Below are positions 1 through 8,445 of a stretch of DNA of 64,000 nucleotides, in pieces. Numbering within the stretch: the first letter of the stretch is position 1; the number at the start of each line of letters is the position of its first letter. The notes beneath the pieces are model-generated. The model did no database searches. It saw nothing but the letters and a program-made list of their open reading frames with translations, and was not told the DNA's origin. Source of the stretch: Bin55 sp964572845 (GTDB lineage: Bacteria; Pseudomonadota; Gammaproteobacteria; Pseudomonadales; Azotimanducaceae); the NCBI GenBank assembly GCA_964572845.1, contig CAZNFX010000005.1, forward strand, positions 62,001 to 126,000, read 5' to 3'. The position numbers and the translations under genes are program-made.

Positions 1-1146
1 AAAGAAGTTCCCTCCAAATGTAGGTTCCACTGCACCAGATGAGCACAGCTTGTCGACCAGATAGCGAGTATTTGCGTGACTGCAGCTTGCAACATTCTGT
101 AGACCCGTCAATCCAACTATGGAAAGGTAGATGGTTGCTGCGGTAACTAGCAGACCTTGATTGGTACATATATTTGACGTTGCCTTGGCCCGACGAATGT
201 GCTGCTCTCGAGCCTGGAGTGTCAGCGTGTAGCCTGGCGACCCTGACATGTCGGTGGTCTTGCCGACGATGCGACCCGGCATCTGCCGGACATACTTGAG
301 CCGAGTGCACAGAAACCCAAACGACGGTCCGCCAGAAGACATCGGTACGCCCAATGGTTGTCCGTCGCCACAGCAAATGTCCGCTCCCTGTTCTCCCCAT
401 TCCCCTGGCGGCTTGAGAATTGCGAGTGTCATGGGATTTACAACAGCAATGAGAACCGCTTTCTTGGAAGCAGCCCAGTCGCTTATCTCGTCGACATTCT
501 CGAGCAAACCGAAGAAATTTGGCTGCTGTACGACGACGCCGGCAATTTCGCCGAAATCTTCCGACCCTATGGAGTGTCGGCCGTCAACATGGCTGCACTG
601 AACTAATTCAATGCCTTGACTGCCTACCAGCGTTCTAGCTGCCTTCAGGTAGAACGGATTGACCGCTCCGCAGACAATCACTCTCTTGCTCTTGGTGTTT
701 CGATTGCAGCGTATTGCCATGAGAATTGCTTCAGCTAGCCCGGAACCTCCGTCGTAGACCGAGGCGTTGGCAACATCCATGCCGGTCAGCGATGACATCA
801 TGGTTTGAAATTCGTAGAGGAGTTGAAGCGTTCCTTGGCTGGCTTCGGCTTGGTACGGGGTATAGGGCGTTAGGAATTCGCCGCGGCTCGCCAAATCCCA
901 CACCGCTGCTGGAATATGGTGGTCGTAGCAGCCAGCACCCATGAAGCAAGCTCCCAACTCATCCTTCCGAGCACGATTCGACAAGACCCGCAGCATTTCC
1001 ATTTCTGAGATGCCGAGTGGAATTGCGAACAGATCCGCTCGTTCGATCGAATTTGGAATTTCAGAAAACAGCTCTTCAACGTGCGAAACCCCGATGCTCG
1101 CAAGCATTTCGGAAACATCTTCTCGGGTGTGTGGAATGAAAGGCAT
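1..1146 (-). CDS. gcvPA: Glycine dehydrogenase (decarboxylating) subunit 1, 3' part beyond the window
   Basis: N-terminal half of a split P protein of the glycine cleavage system, which decarboxylates glycine with pyridoxal phosphate and passes the aminomethyl group to GcvH. The frame is open for 382 codons from ATG at 1146 to the window edge, so the C-terminus is missing. It begins MPFIPHTREDVSEMLASIGV, the usual GcvPA start, and continues with family segments such as YTPYQAEASQGTLQLLYEFQ and SVYDGGSGLAEA. Family members are about 450 residues, so roughly 70 are unseen. It follows gcvH by 18 bases in a T-H-PA order. Two-subunit P protein is the arrangement of Bacillus and some Proteobacteria, whereas E. 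coli has one long GcvP. A gcvPB is expected just outside the window. Confidence 0.93.
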   Translation of the reverse strand, partial: MPFIPHTREDVSEMLASIGVSHVEELFSEIPNSIERADLFAIPLGISEMEMLRVLSNRARKDELGACFMGAGCYDHHIPAAVWDLASRGEFLTPYTPYQAEASQGTLQLLYEFQTMMSSLTGMDVANASVYDGGSGLAEAILMAIRCNRNTKSKRVIVCGAVNPFYLKAARTLVGSQGIELVQCSHVDGRHSIGSEDFGEIAGVVVQQPNFFGLLENVDEISDWAASKKAVLIAVVNPMTLAILKPPGEWGEQGADICCGDGQPLGVPMSSGGPSFGFLCTRLKYVRQMPGRIVGKTTDMSGSPGYTLTLQAREQHIRRAKATSNICTNQGLLVTAATIYLSIVGLTGLQNVASCSHANTRYLVDKLCSSGAVEPTFGGNFF

Positions 1147-1164
1147 TCTGCGCGACGATACTAG

Positions 1165-1576
1165 CTAGTGGTTGTCGCCCTGGGCTTCGCAGAACTCCAC
1201 ATAGCTCTCAGCNNNNNNNNNNATCGAGTAGCTCGTCCAGTTCACTGAGATCCTGGGGTTGTATGACGAAAATCCAGCCGTCTTGGTATGGGTCGGTGTT
1301 GAGAAGTTCTGGAAGACTCTCAAGTTGCTTGTTTGCATCAACAATAACACCACCAATAGGTGCATAGATGTCGGAAGCGGCTTTGACAGACTCCACGACT
1401 CCGGCTTCCTCGGTCGCAGCAACTTCCATTCCCGTATCAGGCAGTTCTACGAATACGACATCGCCAAGTGCATCCTGCGCGTAATCGCTTATACCCACCA
1501 CAACGTTTTGATCTTGGTCTACACGTGCCCATTCGTGGGTCTTTGTGTACTTGACATCAGTGGGAGTGCTGGTCAT
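1165..1576 (-). CDS. gcvH: Glycine cleavage system H protein, interrupted by an assembly gap
   Basis: Lipoyl carrier that shuttles the aminomethyl intermediate between P and T proteins. ATG at 1576 overlaps the gcvT stop (ATGA). The N-terminal frame reads MTSTPTDVKYTKTHEW, and the lipoylated lysine is K65 in VESVKAASDIYAPI. The frame then hits a run of ten N at 1213-1222. Beyond it, a different frame gives AESYVEFCEAQGDNH and a stop at 1165, which is a plausible GcvH tail. The ten N are almost certainly a placeholder of arbitrary length, so the apparent frameshift is an assembly artefact and not a real mutation. The full protein would be about 135 residues, near the family norm of about 129. 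Confidence 0.88.
1213..1222. other. Assembly gap (ten N)
   Basis: A run of exactly ten N inside gcvH. It joins two contigs or masks an unresolved stretch. The reading frame of gcvH changes across it, so the true missing length is probably not ten bases. Confidence 0.98.
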
Positions 1577-2640
1577 TTGTGTACCTTCTTTCCTTTCCGA
1601 ACAAACGGTGGGCGCACAAGCTCGGCCTGCCGGTCTCGATTGCGGATGTTCACAGTGCAAGCCCCAGACGCGTCATGTGGTACCCGTGCCAATCCAACAC
1701 TGTACCCGAGGGTCGGGGAGTAGGTTCCGCTCGTGACGGTTCCGTCACCTGCATTCGTGCGAACAGACTGTCCGGGGCGAACAATCCCCTGCTTCAAAAC
1801 GATCCCTGTGAGCTTTTGCGTCGGTCCGATTTTCCTCTGTTCTTCCAAAGCCTCTCGTCCAACAAACGCCCGGCTCTCAGGTTCCCAGTGAACGACCCAA
1901 GACAACCCACTGTCGAGGGGCGATGTTTCGGGGCTCATGTCTTGTCCGTTGAGATTCAATCCGGCTTCAAGTCTCAAAGTGTCGCGAGCTCCTAGTCCAC
2001 AGGGCGCGACGTTGGCATTTAGCAACTTGGCCCATAGGTCTTGCGCAAACGAGGAATTGCAAAGGATTTCTACGCCGTCTTCGCCTGTATAGCCAGTTCT
2101 GCCTGCAAAGAAGTCTGGAAACTCAGTGCAGGTGAATGGTCTCATTTCTCGAACTTCTTGGCACGATGTAACTGTGGCGACATTGCTGATCGCTTGGGGT
2201 CCTTGAACCGCAAGAATATTCAAATCCTCTCTAACCGACACGGTCACCTCGCCATTCGTCTGGGTCTTGATCCATTCCAAATCGCTGGAAGCAGCACCAG
2301 CGTTAAAGATTGCTCTGTAATGTCGATCCTTGATGCGGTAGATGATGAGGTCGTCAAGAATGCCGCCTTGGTCATTGAGCATGACGGTGTACAGAGCTTT
2401 TCCATCTTCAGTTAGCCTTCCAACGTCTCCCGCCAGGAGATGCTGTAGGAATTGGGTACTCTCGGTGCCCGTAAAGTCCACGGGAAGCATGTGCGAAACG
2501 TCAAACACGCCGGCGGACTGTCGAACGGCGTGGTGCTCCTCGATTTGCGAGCCATAGTGCAAAGGCATGTGCCAACCTGCAAAATCGACCATCCGTGCGT
2601 CAAGTCGTTCATGTACGTCGTGTAGCGCGGTCTCTCTCAA
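1573..2640 (-). CDS. gcvT: Aminomethyltransferase (glycine cleavage T protein)
   Basis: Transfers the one-carbon unit from the H-protein intermediate to tetrahydrofolate, giving 5,10-methylene-THF and ammonia. The 355 residues match the family length. Hallmarks are DFAGWHMPLHYGSQIEEH near the start, GVFDVSHM around residue 45, RTGYTGEDGVEI in the middle and the C-terminal glycine-cleavage barrel (GLARVPHDASG). The start overlaps the ubiH stop by 4 bases and the stop overlaps gcvH, so it belongs to the ygfB-pepP-ubiH-gcvTHPA chain. A glycine riboswitch would not be expected here, because gcvT has no leader of its own. Confidence 0.96.
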   Translation of the reverse strand: MRETALHDVHERLDARMVDFAGWHMPLHYGSQIEEHHAVRQSAGVFDVSHMLPVDFTGTESTQFLQHLLAGDVGRLTEDGKALYTVMLNDQGGILDDLIIYRIKDRHYRAIFNAGAASSDLEWIKTQTNGEVTVSVREDLNILAVQGPQAISNVATVTSCQEVREMRPFTCTEFPDFFAGRTGYTGEDGVEILCNSSFAQDLWAKLLNANVAPCGLGARDTLRLEAGLNLNGQDMSPETSPLDSGLSWVVHWEPESRAFVGREALEEQRKIGPTQKLTGIVLKQGIVRPGQSVRTNAGDGTVTSGTYSPTLGYSVGLARVPHDASGACTVNIRNRDRQAELVRPPFVRKGKKVHK

Positions 2641-3803
2641 GTGGATTGCCCCAGTGGTCCCAATCCCATTGCCTCACGCATCAGTTGGTGCTTGAGGGGC
2701 TTGGTGTCGTTGAAGAATCGAATGCCAACATTTCGCATCCACCTTGCAGTCGGCGTATTCCATGACCAAGTGTGAAGGAAAAATGTCATCAGCTGCATCA
2801 TCGTGAGAGCTTTGAGTTTGCGTGTATGGGCAAAACGTGAGAGTTCTGCGTTCGCCAATTCTCCGCGACCGGTCTTGGTGCAGGTGGCTGCGAGGGAACG
2901 AGCATCCTCAAGGCCGATATTGATTCCCTGACCTGCCAGGGGGTGGATCGTGTGCGCGGAATCTCCGATGAGTGCAATCCACGGTTGTGGATTGAATGTA
3001 TTCGCTACTGACTGCGAGAGCGGGAACGAAACTCGTTCATCGACTGCTACCACCTTTCCACACACTTGCTCGCTTGCCTCTTCAAGCAAGCCGCAAAAAT
3101 CACTCCTGTCGAGTGCTAGGAGATGATCACATTTATTCTGGGACATGCTCCAGATCACGGAGACGCAATGCTCGTCAGCCAAAGGAAGCAGAGCCAGTAC
3201 TCCGTCGTCAAATTTCTGCCAAGCTGTACCGTTGTGATGGTCCGCTGTTCGAGCAACGGTGACGATGGCGGATTGACCCAGATCGTCCTTGCGAAGCGTA
3301 GCGCCCGCGAGTTCCCTGGATCTAGAGTTCTGCCCTTCAGCAATACATAGCAGATGGCAATTGATTTGCCTGCCATCGTTGAGTGTCAGTGATTGGCGCA
3401 ATCCATCTAGCGCAACAATTTGCGAATTCTCCGAGAGGGTTGCGCGTTCGATACAAAGTGCCCTGAGTTTATCTAGAAGTGCGCCATGCTCTACGATCCA
3501 TCCCAGCACGGAAGAACCTATAGAGTGAGGGTCGAACGACATGTAGCCAGAGCCATCCTTTTCCCACACATGCATGCGTTCGATACCTTGACTGAACATG
3601 GACTCAGGCACTCCTAGAGTTCCTAGCCACGTAGCATTTGCAGGTGTGAGCGCAAGGGTACGCAGATCAAATCCCAATTGGCCGATGCTGGTCTTCGGTC
3701 CAGAAGCTTCGACTACTAATACTCGATAGCCTTGAAGTTGAAACGCGAGTGCCGTTGCCGTACCGATCGCGCCGGCGCCACTGACGACTACATCAACGTC
3801 CAT
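2637..3803 (-). CDS. ubiH: UbiH/UbiF/VisC-family FAD-dependent hydroxylase
   Basis: Class A flavoprotein monooxygenase of ubiquinone biosynthesis, which hydroxylates the aromatic ring of the quinone precursor. The N-terminal dinucleotide-binding fingerprint is VSGAGAIGTATALAFQLQG and the second FAD motif is GDSAHTIHPLAGQGINIG, typical of the UbiH/COQ6 group. Length is 388 residues. It lies between pepP and gcvT, where E. coli has both ubiH and ubiI (visC). Only one copy is present here, so whether it is UbiH or UbiI, or covers more than one ring position, cannot be told from sequence alone. Its start overlaps the pepP stop by 11 bases. Confidence 0.88.
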   Translation of the reverse strand: MDVDVVVSGAGAIGTATALAFQLQGYRVLVVEASGPKTSIGQLGFDLRTLALTPANATWLGTLGVPESMFSQGIERMHVWEKDGSGYMSFDPHSIGSSVLGWIVEHGALLDKLRALCIERATLSENSQIVALDGLRQSLTLNDGRQINCHLLCIAEGQNSRSRELAGATLRKDDLGQSAIVTVARTADHHNGTAWQKFDDGVLALLPLADEHCVSVIWSMSQNKCDHLLALDRSDFCGLLEEASEQVCGKVVAVDERVSFPLSQSVANTFNPQPWIALIGDSAHTIHPLAGQGINIGLEDARSLAATCTKTGRGELANAELSRFAHTRKLKALTMMQLMTFFLHTWSWNTPTARWMRNVGIRFFNDTKPLKHQLMREAMGLGPLGQST

Positions 3804-5103
3804 GTGCCATCAGGGATTCAATCTCGTCTGCCTTCTTAGGTGCATCGTTCGTCAGAACTTGGTTTCCATCTGGAGTTATTAGGACGTCGTCTTCTATGCG
3901 TATGCCAATCCCATGCCACTTGGAGTCAACATCCTTCATGGAGTCGTTCGACGGTATGTAAATTCCAGGCTCGATGGTCAGAACCATTCCGGGCGCAAGT
4001 GCTCGAGACTTGCCGTCTTCCTCGTACGCCCCTGCGTCGTGTACATCGAGACCGAGCCAATGGGAACATCTGTGCACCAGAAACCTGCGATCTGCGTTTT
4101 GCTCTAGAGCTGCATCCAAAGGTCCCTCAAGGATGCCTAGGTCGATGAGTCCTTGGGTCAGCACTCTCCTTGCGGAGTCGTGGGGATCGGTGAAACTCGC
4201 ATCGGGCTTCGCAGAGTCGATCGCATGTTCCTGCGCATCTAGACAAAGGTCATAGAGTTCTCTTTGTCTATCGCTGAATTGACCAGACACCGGAAACGTT
4301 CGCGTTACATCGCTCGCATAGTGGTCAAGCTCACATCCTGCGTCTATGAGCACAAGATCACCTTCGTTCAGTGTTGCGTTGTTGTCGACGTAATGCATGA
4401 TGCAGGCGTTCTCGCCGCTAGCGACAATGCTCGGGTAGGCAGCATATCGAGCACCGCTACTCATGAATTCGGAAATCAGTTCGGCCTCCAAGTGCCATTC
4501 CCCGAGACCAGGTCTGCACGCCTTCATGGCTCGAATGTGCGCTTGGATCGTAATGTTCGCTGCGCGCTGCATGCACTCTTGTTCGTGAGCGGACTTAACG
4601 ACACGTAACTCGTGGAGCGAATGCGACAGGTCGACAAACTCTTGCGGTGCGACCTTCCTCTGGCTCTTCAGCTTTGCCGTGCTCGAGAAGATTCGCTGAT
4701 CGAACGAAGCATCGAAACCAAAGTGCGCGTGAATCGCTTGTCGCCCCTCAATTAACGGCGCAAGTTTCTCGTCGATCTCGGAGACGTCGAACGCTTGGTC
4801 CACGCCAAGAACTTGTGGTGCGGCATCCACGCCAAGTCGTCGTCCCGTCCACTGTTCGGCACTGGGATCGCTAGGATTCACGAAAATCGTAACTTCTCCT
4901 TCTTCGCGCAGCGGAGTCAACACCAACAGTGCATTGGGTTCCGCAAACCCGCTCAAATAGAAAAAATCACTTTCTTGCCTAAATGGAAAATGAGTGTCGC
5001 CGTTTCTGCGTTGTTCCTTGGCTCCGGCAACAATCGCGACACTCTTGGGACCTATTGCTGCCATCAGGCGATCCCTTCTACGTGCAAATTCCAATGTGTC
5101 CAT
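3793..5103 (-). CDS. pepP: Xaa-Pro aminopeptidase
   Basis: Dimetal aminopeptidase removing N-terminal residues that precede proline. It has the N-terminal AMP_N domain (RRDRLMAAIGPKSVAIVAGA, YLSGF) followed by a pita-bread catalytic domain. Metal ligands appear in IDAGCELDHYASDVTRTFP (two Asp), HWLGLDVHD (His), IEPGIY (Glu) and GIRIEDDVL (Glu). The ATG at 5103 shares its A with the ygfB stop; a GTG one codon upstream (5106) is the alternative. The product of 436 residues is typical. It sits in the conserved ygfB-pepP-ubiH order. Confidence 0.95.
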   Translation of the reverse strand: MDTLEFARRRDRLMAAIGPKSVAIVAGAKEQRRNGDTHFPFRQESDFFYLSGFAEPNALLVLTPLREEGEVTIFVNPSDPSAEQWTGRRLGVDAAPQVLGVDQAFDVSEIDEKLAPLIEGRQAIHAHFGFDASFDQRIFSSTAKLKSQRKVAPQEFVDLSHSLHELRVVKSAHEQECMQRAANITIQAHIRAMKACRPGLGEWHLEAELISEFMSSGARYAAYPSIVASGENACIMHYVDNNATLNEGDLVLIDAGCELDHYASDVTRTFPVSGQFSDRQRELYDLCLDAQEHAIDSAKPDASFTDPHDSARRVLTQGLIDLGILEGPLDAALEQNADRRFLVHRCSHWLGLDVHDAGAYEEDGKSRALAPGMVLTIEPGIYIPSNDSMKDVDSKWHGIGIRIEDDVLITPDGNQVLTNDAPKKADEIESLMAHGR

Positions 5104-5615
5104 CACTCCCCGGCTCGCTTGATCTCGTCACTCAAGGCAATTGTTCCAATTCGAACGAATTCGATGATTTCCATAAGAGAGAGTTCCATTTCGGGCGTAT
5201 TTTGCACGTTCGAGTCCAAATCGGCGATTTCGGCGAAATCGGTGAGGATCTCCACGGTTTCGTCGCTTCGAGGTGGATTTGCTTTTTCTATACCCTCAAT
5301 GAATGCCGCGACCCAGCTTCCAAGTGCTTCAGCACGTGTTCGCAAGGTTTCGTCGTCATCAGGCAATAGGAGCTTGAATGTCAATTCACTGTCACCGAGG
5401 GATGTGCATAGCTTGGAGCAAAGCTGTTCCAGAGGTTCCAATTGACATAATTCGGGTCTCAATGCGTCGATTGATTCTGCAGCAGTCTTGGCGTCGCCAT
5501 GTTGAGCACCCACGACAATGCCAGTTGCAAGTCCATGTAGCTCCCATTCAGGGAGTGAGATGGAGGCTAACACGACGAGGTCGGCAACTTCGTTCGCTTG
5601 TGTGTTAGTGGTCAT
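5103..5615 (-). CDS. ygfB: YgfB/YecA-family (UPF0149) protein
   Basis: Small acidic helical protein of 170 residues matching the UPF0149 family: LPEWELHGLATGIVVG near the start, then LGSWVAAFIEGI and a C-terminal half containing EILTDFAEIADLDSN. Its biochemical role is not settled; the Pseudomonas homologue has been linked to control of antibiotic-related gene expression. It is first in the minus-strand run ygfB-pepP-ubiH-gcvT-gcvH-gcvPA and diverges from the zapB-like and zapA genes across 70 bases, so both promoters must lie in that short gap. Confidence 0.88.
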   Translation of the reverse strand: MTTNTQANEVADLVVLASISLPEWELHGLATGIVVGAQHGDAKTAAESIDALRPELCQLEPLEQLCSKLCTSLGDSELTFKLLLPDDDETLRTRAEALGSWVAAFIEGIEKANPPRSDETVEILTDFAEIADLDSNVQNTPEMELSLMEIIEFVRIGTIALSDEIKRAGE

Positions 5616-5685
5616 GTTCGTTCATCAGGTACGGCTTCGCTTTCCAATAAAATGCGTTGCACTCTCGTTTGGCGATGTATTTTCC

Positions 5686-5895
5686 ATGTCCAATGAAGCG
5701 TTAACAGAGCTGGAGGCCGTTGTCGAACAGTTGATTGAACGTTGCCAAAGCCTGCAGCAGCAAAACTTGCGACTCATTAAGACGCATGAACAGTGGATGG
5801 AAGAACGTCGGCGACTGTTCAGCAAATTCGAGAGTGCGGAAAATTGTATTGATCAAACAATTGCGAAATTGAAGGATGCAAAGGCGCGCAGCTGA
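5686..5895 (+). CDS. TIGR02449-type small coiled-coil protein (ZapB-like)
   Basis: Protein of 69 residues, almost entirely helical with heptad spacing (LTELEAVVEQLIERCQSLQQ, then EQWMEERRRLFSKF). It matches the small conserved family TIGR02449 found directly upstream of zapA in gammaproteobacteria. The ATG at 5686 is chosen over upstream in-frame starts because those would run back through the ygfB start on the opposite strand. The stop overlaps the zapA start by one base (TGATG), implying translational coupling. A divisome-related role is inferred from position and coiled-coil form only. Confidence 0.82.
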   Translation: MSNEALTELEAVVEQLIERCQSLQQQNLRLIKTHEQWMEERRRLFSKFESAENCIDQTIAKLKDAKARS

Positions 5896-6200
5896 TGTCG
5901 GAAGGTTCACCAGTAGAGGTCAATGTTCAGGTTCTACAGCGACGGTATCGGCTAAGGTGTCTTCCGGAAGACGTTGAGTCCCTACAGAGATCAGCGCGTA
6001 CGCTTGATCGATACATGAGAGAGATGCAAGAATCCCTAAGCGCGGACGTCTTCAGCAACGAAAAGCTCGCCATTGCAGTTGCCATTAACCTGATCGGAAC
6101 TCTTACAAAGCAGGAGGATCAATTGCAGGACGTGGAAATTCGAGCCAACCGGCTCAAGAATCGAATACTCGAGTGCTCGCAAGAGATCTCTCAAAGCTGA
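5895..6200 (+). CDS. zapA: Cell division protein ZapA
   Basis: FtsZ-ring-associated protein that bundles FtsZ filaments. The 101 residues begin with the beta-strand signature VEVNVQVLQRRYRLRC, followed by LARTLD-like helix SARTLDRYMREMQ and AIAVAINLIGTLTKQEDQL, then a C-terminal coiled coil. It is coupled to the upstream small coiled-coil gene and followed by 6S RNA and fau, the standard gammaproteobacterial arrangement. Confidence 0.92.
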   Translation: MSEGSPVEVNVQVLQRRYRLRCLPEDVESLQRSARTLDRYMREMQESLSADVFSNEKLAIAVAINLIGTLTKQEDQLQDVEIRANRLKNRILECSQEISQS

Positions 6201-6276
6201 AAAGCTAATTTGTCGCAGAGGGCATTGGTAGTACCCTGGAGCCCTCCACAACGCGAGGGTCTGCCGACGCAGCGAC

Positions 6277-6306
6277 TCGACAGATTCCGCCTCGGCTATT
6301 TATAAT
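6277..6306 (+). promoter_or_regulatory. Sigma-70 promoter of 6S RNA
   Basis: A -35 box TCGACA (6277-6282) and a perfect -10 box TATAAT (6301-6306) are separated by 18 bases and lie just upstream of the 6S RNA 5' end. This is the clearest housekeeping promoter in the window. Confidence 0.8.
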
Positions 6307-6311
6307 CTAAT

Positions 6312-6494
6312 GTGTCTCCGGGGTGTGCGAGTCGGTTTTCGTCCCGTACCGTTAGAAGAAACTTAGGAGACTTCGGTGAATTGTTGGTGTGCAGGCCGGA
6401 TCTGAAAATATCCGGAAGCCTAATGCACTTCCTGGGTCACCGCCTTGAACCACTACGGTTCAGGGTCTGACCACTCACTACATCCCGGAAGTCC
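6312..6494 (+). ncRNA. ssrS: 6S RNA
   Basis: 6S RNA binds the sigma-70 RNA polymerase holoenzyme and mimics an open promoter. The identification rests on three things. It lies between zapA and fau, the classical site. Its length of about 183 nt is almost that of E. coli 6S. Its ends pair: CTCCGGGGTGT near the 5' end against ACATCCCGGAAG near the 3' end. A conserved-looking hairpin, CCTTGAACC facing GGTTCAGGG (about 6443-6465), matches the equivalent E. coli element. Exact ends are estimated from the promoter and the closing stem. Confidence 0.88.
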
Positions 6495-6541
6495 TCTGTT
6501 GTAGGTATCTTGCGATCAAGACTTCTGCAGACTCCAATGCA

Positions 6542-7114
6542 ATGATTCGATCCAAGCTCCGCAAACAACGAGCTGGCCTTTCGTCAAATTCATTGCAACA
6601 CCATTCGCAGCAGACGACGCAACGACTGATTGATCGTCTAGACAGCGGAAAACTGTCCTGCGTGGCTGGTTACCTAGCGAGCGAGGGAGAGATTGATCTC
6701 TCGAACGCGTTCAAATGGTTGCATCTCAAGAATGTAGCTGTGACTGTTCCATACGTTTGTGGTAGCGAAATGCGATTCGCGCTGTACGAGCGGGGCCATA
6801 GGCTCGTCAGGGGGAAATGGGGAATTAAGGTACCGGATCCAATTACGGAAGTCGATGTACAGAGCATCGACATGTTCCTTACGCCCGTAGTGGCATTTTC
6901 CTCTAAAGGTGACAGGCTTGGCCGTGGGGGTGGCTACTATGACCGAACGCTCTGCCTTGTTGCTCAACCCCTAGTCGTCGGTATCGCCCATGAGTTTCAG
7001 TTGAATGAGGGGATAGTCGCAACGTCTACGGATGTACGGCTGGGCGCAGTAGTTACCGAACAGAGGTGGCGAATCTTTGATCCGGATGTGACTCGAATTT
7101 TGGAGGGAACCTGA
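6542..7114 (+). CDS. fau: 5-formyltetrahydrofolate cyclo-ligase
   Basis: Converts 5-formyl-THF to 5,10-methenyl-THF with ATP, relieving inhibition of folate enzymes. The 190-residue protein starts IRSKLRKQRAGLS and carries the family signature GDRLGRGGGYYDRTL near residue 122. It lies directly downstream of 6S RNA, as ygfA does in E. coli, and may be transcribed by readthrough from ssrS. It abuts def with no spacer. A folate link to the nearby glycine cleavage genes is plausible. Confidence 0.95.
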   Translation: MIRSKLRKQRAGLSSNSLQHHSQQTTQRLIDRLDSGKLSCVAGYLASEGEIDLSNAFKWLHLKNVAVTVPYVCGSEMRFALYERGHRLVRGKWGIKVPDPITEVDVQSIDMFLTPVVAFSSKGDRLGRGGGYYDRTLCLVAQPLVVGIAHEFQLNEGIVATSTDVRLGAVVTEQRWRIFDPDVTRILEGT

Positions 7115-7660
7115 TTGGCTGTACGCAAGATCCTGCGAATGGGCCACCCGACATTGCGCCAAGTCGCCCGCCCGCTATCGAGTGCTGAGGCCAAAAGCGA
7201 ATCCATTTCCCGTTTGGTAGGCGACATGGTGGAAACGCTTCATGATTACGGCGGGATTGGACTGGCCGCGCCTCAGGTCAACGAAAGTGTCAGATTGGCT
7301 TTGGTTGAAATCCCCAACATGGGATCAAGATATGGCGAGCTGGACCCACTTCCTATGAAGGTTTTCGTCAATCCAGTCGTCACCGTCTTGGATGCCTCAA
7401 GTGCCGGATTTTGGGAGGGATGCCTGTCGCTGCCCGGTCTCCGTGGCTGGGTCGAAAGACCACAACATATTCGAGTCGACTATCGGGACTTGGACTTTTG
7501 TCCCCACTCGAATGAGTTCAAGGGGTTCCAAGCTACCCTCTTTCAGCACGAGTTCGATCACCTGGACGGCCGCTTGTTTGTAGATCGAATGACCGACATT
7601 TCTCGGTTGGTCTACGAAGAGGAATATGCCAAGTTTGGTATTGGCGAAGAGTCGGGCTAA
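7115..7660 (+). CDS. def: Peptide deformylase
   Basis: Removes the formyl group from the initiator methionine of new proteins. All three family motifs are present: GGIGLAAPQV (around residue 46), EGCLSLPG (metal cysteine) and QHEFDHLDG (two metal histidines and catalytic Glu). The start is TTG at 7115, immediately after the fau stop, giving AVRKILRMGHPTLRQ, which aligns with known N-termini. At 181 residues it is slightly longer than E. coli Def. It does not sit next to fmt here, unlike the common def-fmt arrangement. Confidence 0.96.
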   Translation: MAVRKILRMGHPTLRQVARPLSSAEAKSESISRLVGDMVETLHDYGGIGLAAPQVNESVRLALVEIPNMGSRYGELDPLPMKVFVNPVVTVLDASSAGFWEGCLSLPGLRGWVERPQHIRVDYRDLDFCPHSNEFKGFQATLFQHEFDHLDGRLFVDRMTDISRLVYEEEYAKFGIGEESG

Positions 7661-7665
7661 GTGAG

Positions 7666-8340
7666 GTGAATCAAGACGATCTCAAGCGCAAGGTCGCAGA
7701 AGCTGCCTTGGTTGAAATTGAAGAGGTGCTGACCCCGCAGGACATCATTGGAGTTGGCACCGGCTCGACGGTGAATTACTTCATCGAAGCACTTGCAGGC
7801 GTAAGAGAATCCTTTTGCGCGACCGTTTCAAGCTCAAAGACCAGTACAACGTTGCTGCAGGAGCGTGCTATTCCCGTTATGAAGACCAACGACGTTGAGA
7901 GAGCGGTTGTATATGTGGATGGCGCGGACGAAGTCGACGGTTCCTGTGCGTTGATTAAGGGCGGGGGCGGCGCGTTGACTCAAGAGAAGATCGTGGCGTC
8001 GATCTCCGACCGATTCATTTGTATCGTTGACCAGAGCAAAATTGTGGAAGGCCTGGGTGGGTTCCCACTTCCTATCGAGGTTATACCGGCAGCTCAGACA
8101 GCTGTCTCCAATGCCATGTCAAAGTTGGGAGGCGAGTCCAGGGTGCGAGATGGACATACGGACAATGGAAATGTCATCCTTGATGTGCATGGGTTGTCGA
8201 TTGACGATCCTGATGAAATGGAACAAGAGATCAACAATGTTGCTGGTGTTGTTACGGTGGGCATTTTCGCTCTGCACAGACCGCAATTGGTGCTAGTTGC
8301 TGATGAAACAGGTAAAGTCTCACGACGCTATCCGAACTAG
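7666..8340 (+). CDS. rpiA: Ribose-5-phosphate isomerase A
   Basis: Interconverts ribose 5-phosphate and ribulose 5-phosphate in the pentose phosphate pathway. Family motifs are GVGTGSTVNYFIEAL near residue 28, VDGADEVDG near residue 85 and LIKGGGGALTQEK near residue 97. GTG at 7666, five bases after the def stop, gives 224 residues, close to the usual 219. It converges with the flavoprotein gene at 8446, whose operon carries transketolase. Confidence 0.95.
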   Translation: MNQDDLKRKVAEAALVEIEEVLTPQDIIGVGTGSTVNYFIEALAGVRESFCATVSSSKTSTTLLQERAIPVMKTNDVERAVVYVDGADEVDGSCALIKGGGGALTQEKIVASISDRFICIVDQSKIVEGLGGFPLPIEVIPAAQTAVSNAMSKLGGESRVRDGHTDNGNVILDVHGLSIDDPDEMEQEINNVAGVVTVGIFALHRPQLVLVADETGKVSRRYPN

Positions 8341-8445
8341 CCGGTCGTCAAAGTTTTCCCCTAGCTAGTTCTCAATTTCAGTGGTGGAGCGTTGACTCGC
8401 AAAGGGTCTCGAAGTTCATGTCAGAACGTTCAATCGGCTTGACGA

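Noticed and set aside
1208..1660. gcvH read as a longer protein beginning at 1660
   Set aside because: The extra 28 residues lie inside gcvT and are not GcvH-like; ATG at 1576 is the conserved start.
6218..6258. GAGGGC/GCCCTC repeat after zapA
   Set aside because: Long loop, competing pairings and no T tract; it may just be the region upstream of the 6S promoter.
8334..8371. Inverted repeat GAACTAGC/GCTAGTTC between convergent rpiA and the flavoprotein gene
   Set aside because: The loop is 22 bases and no T run follows on either strand, so I would not call it a terminator.
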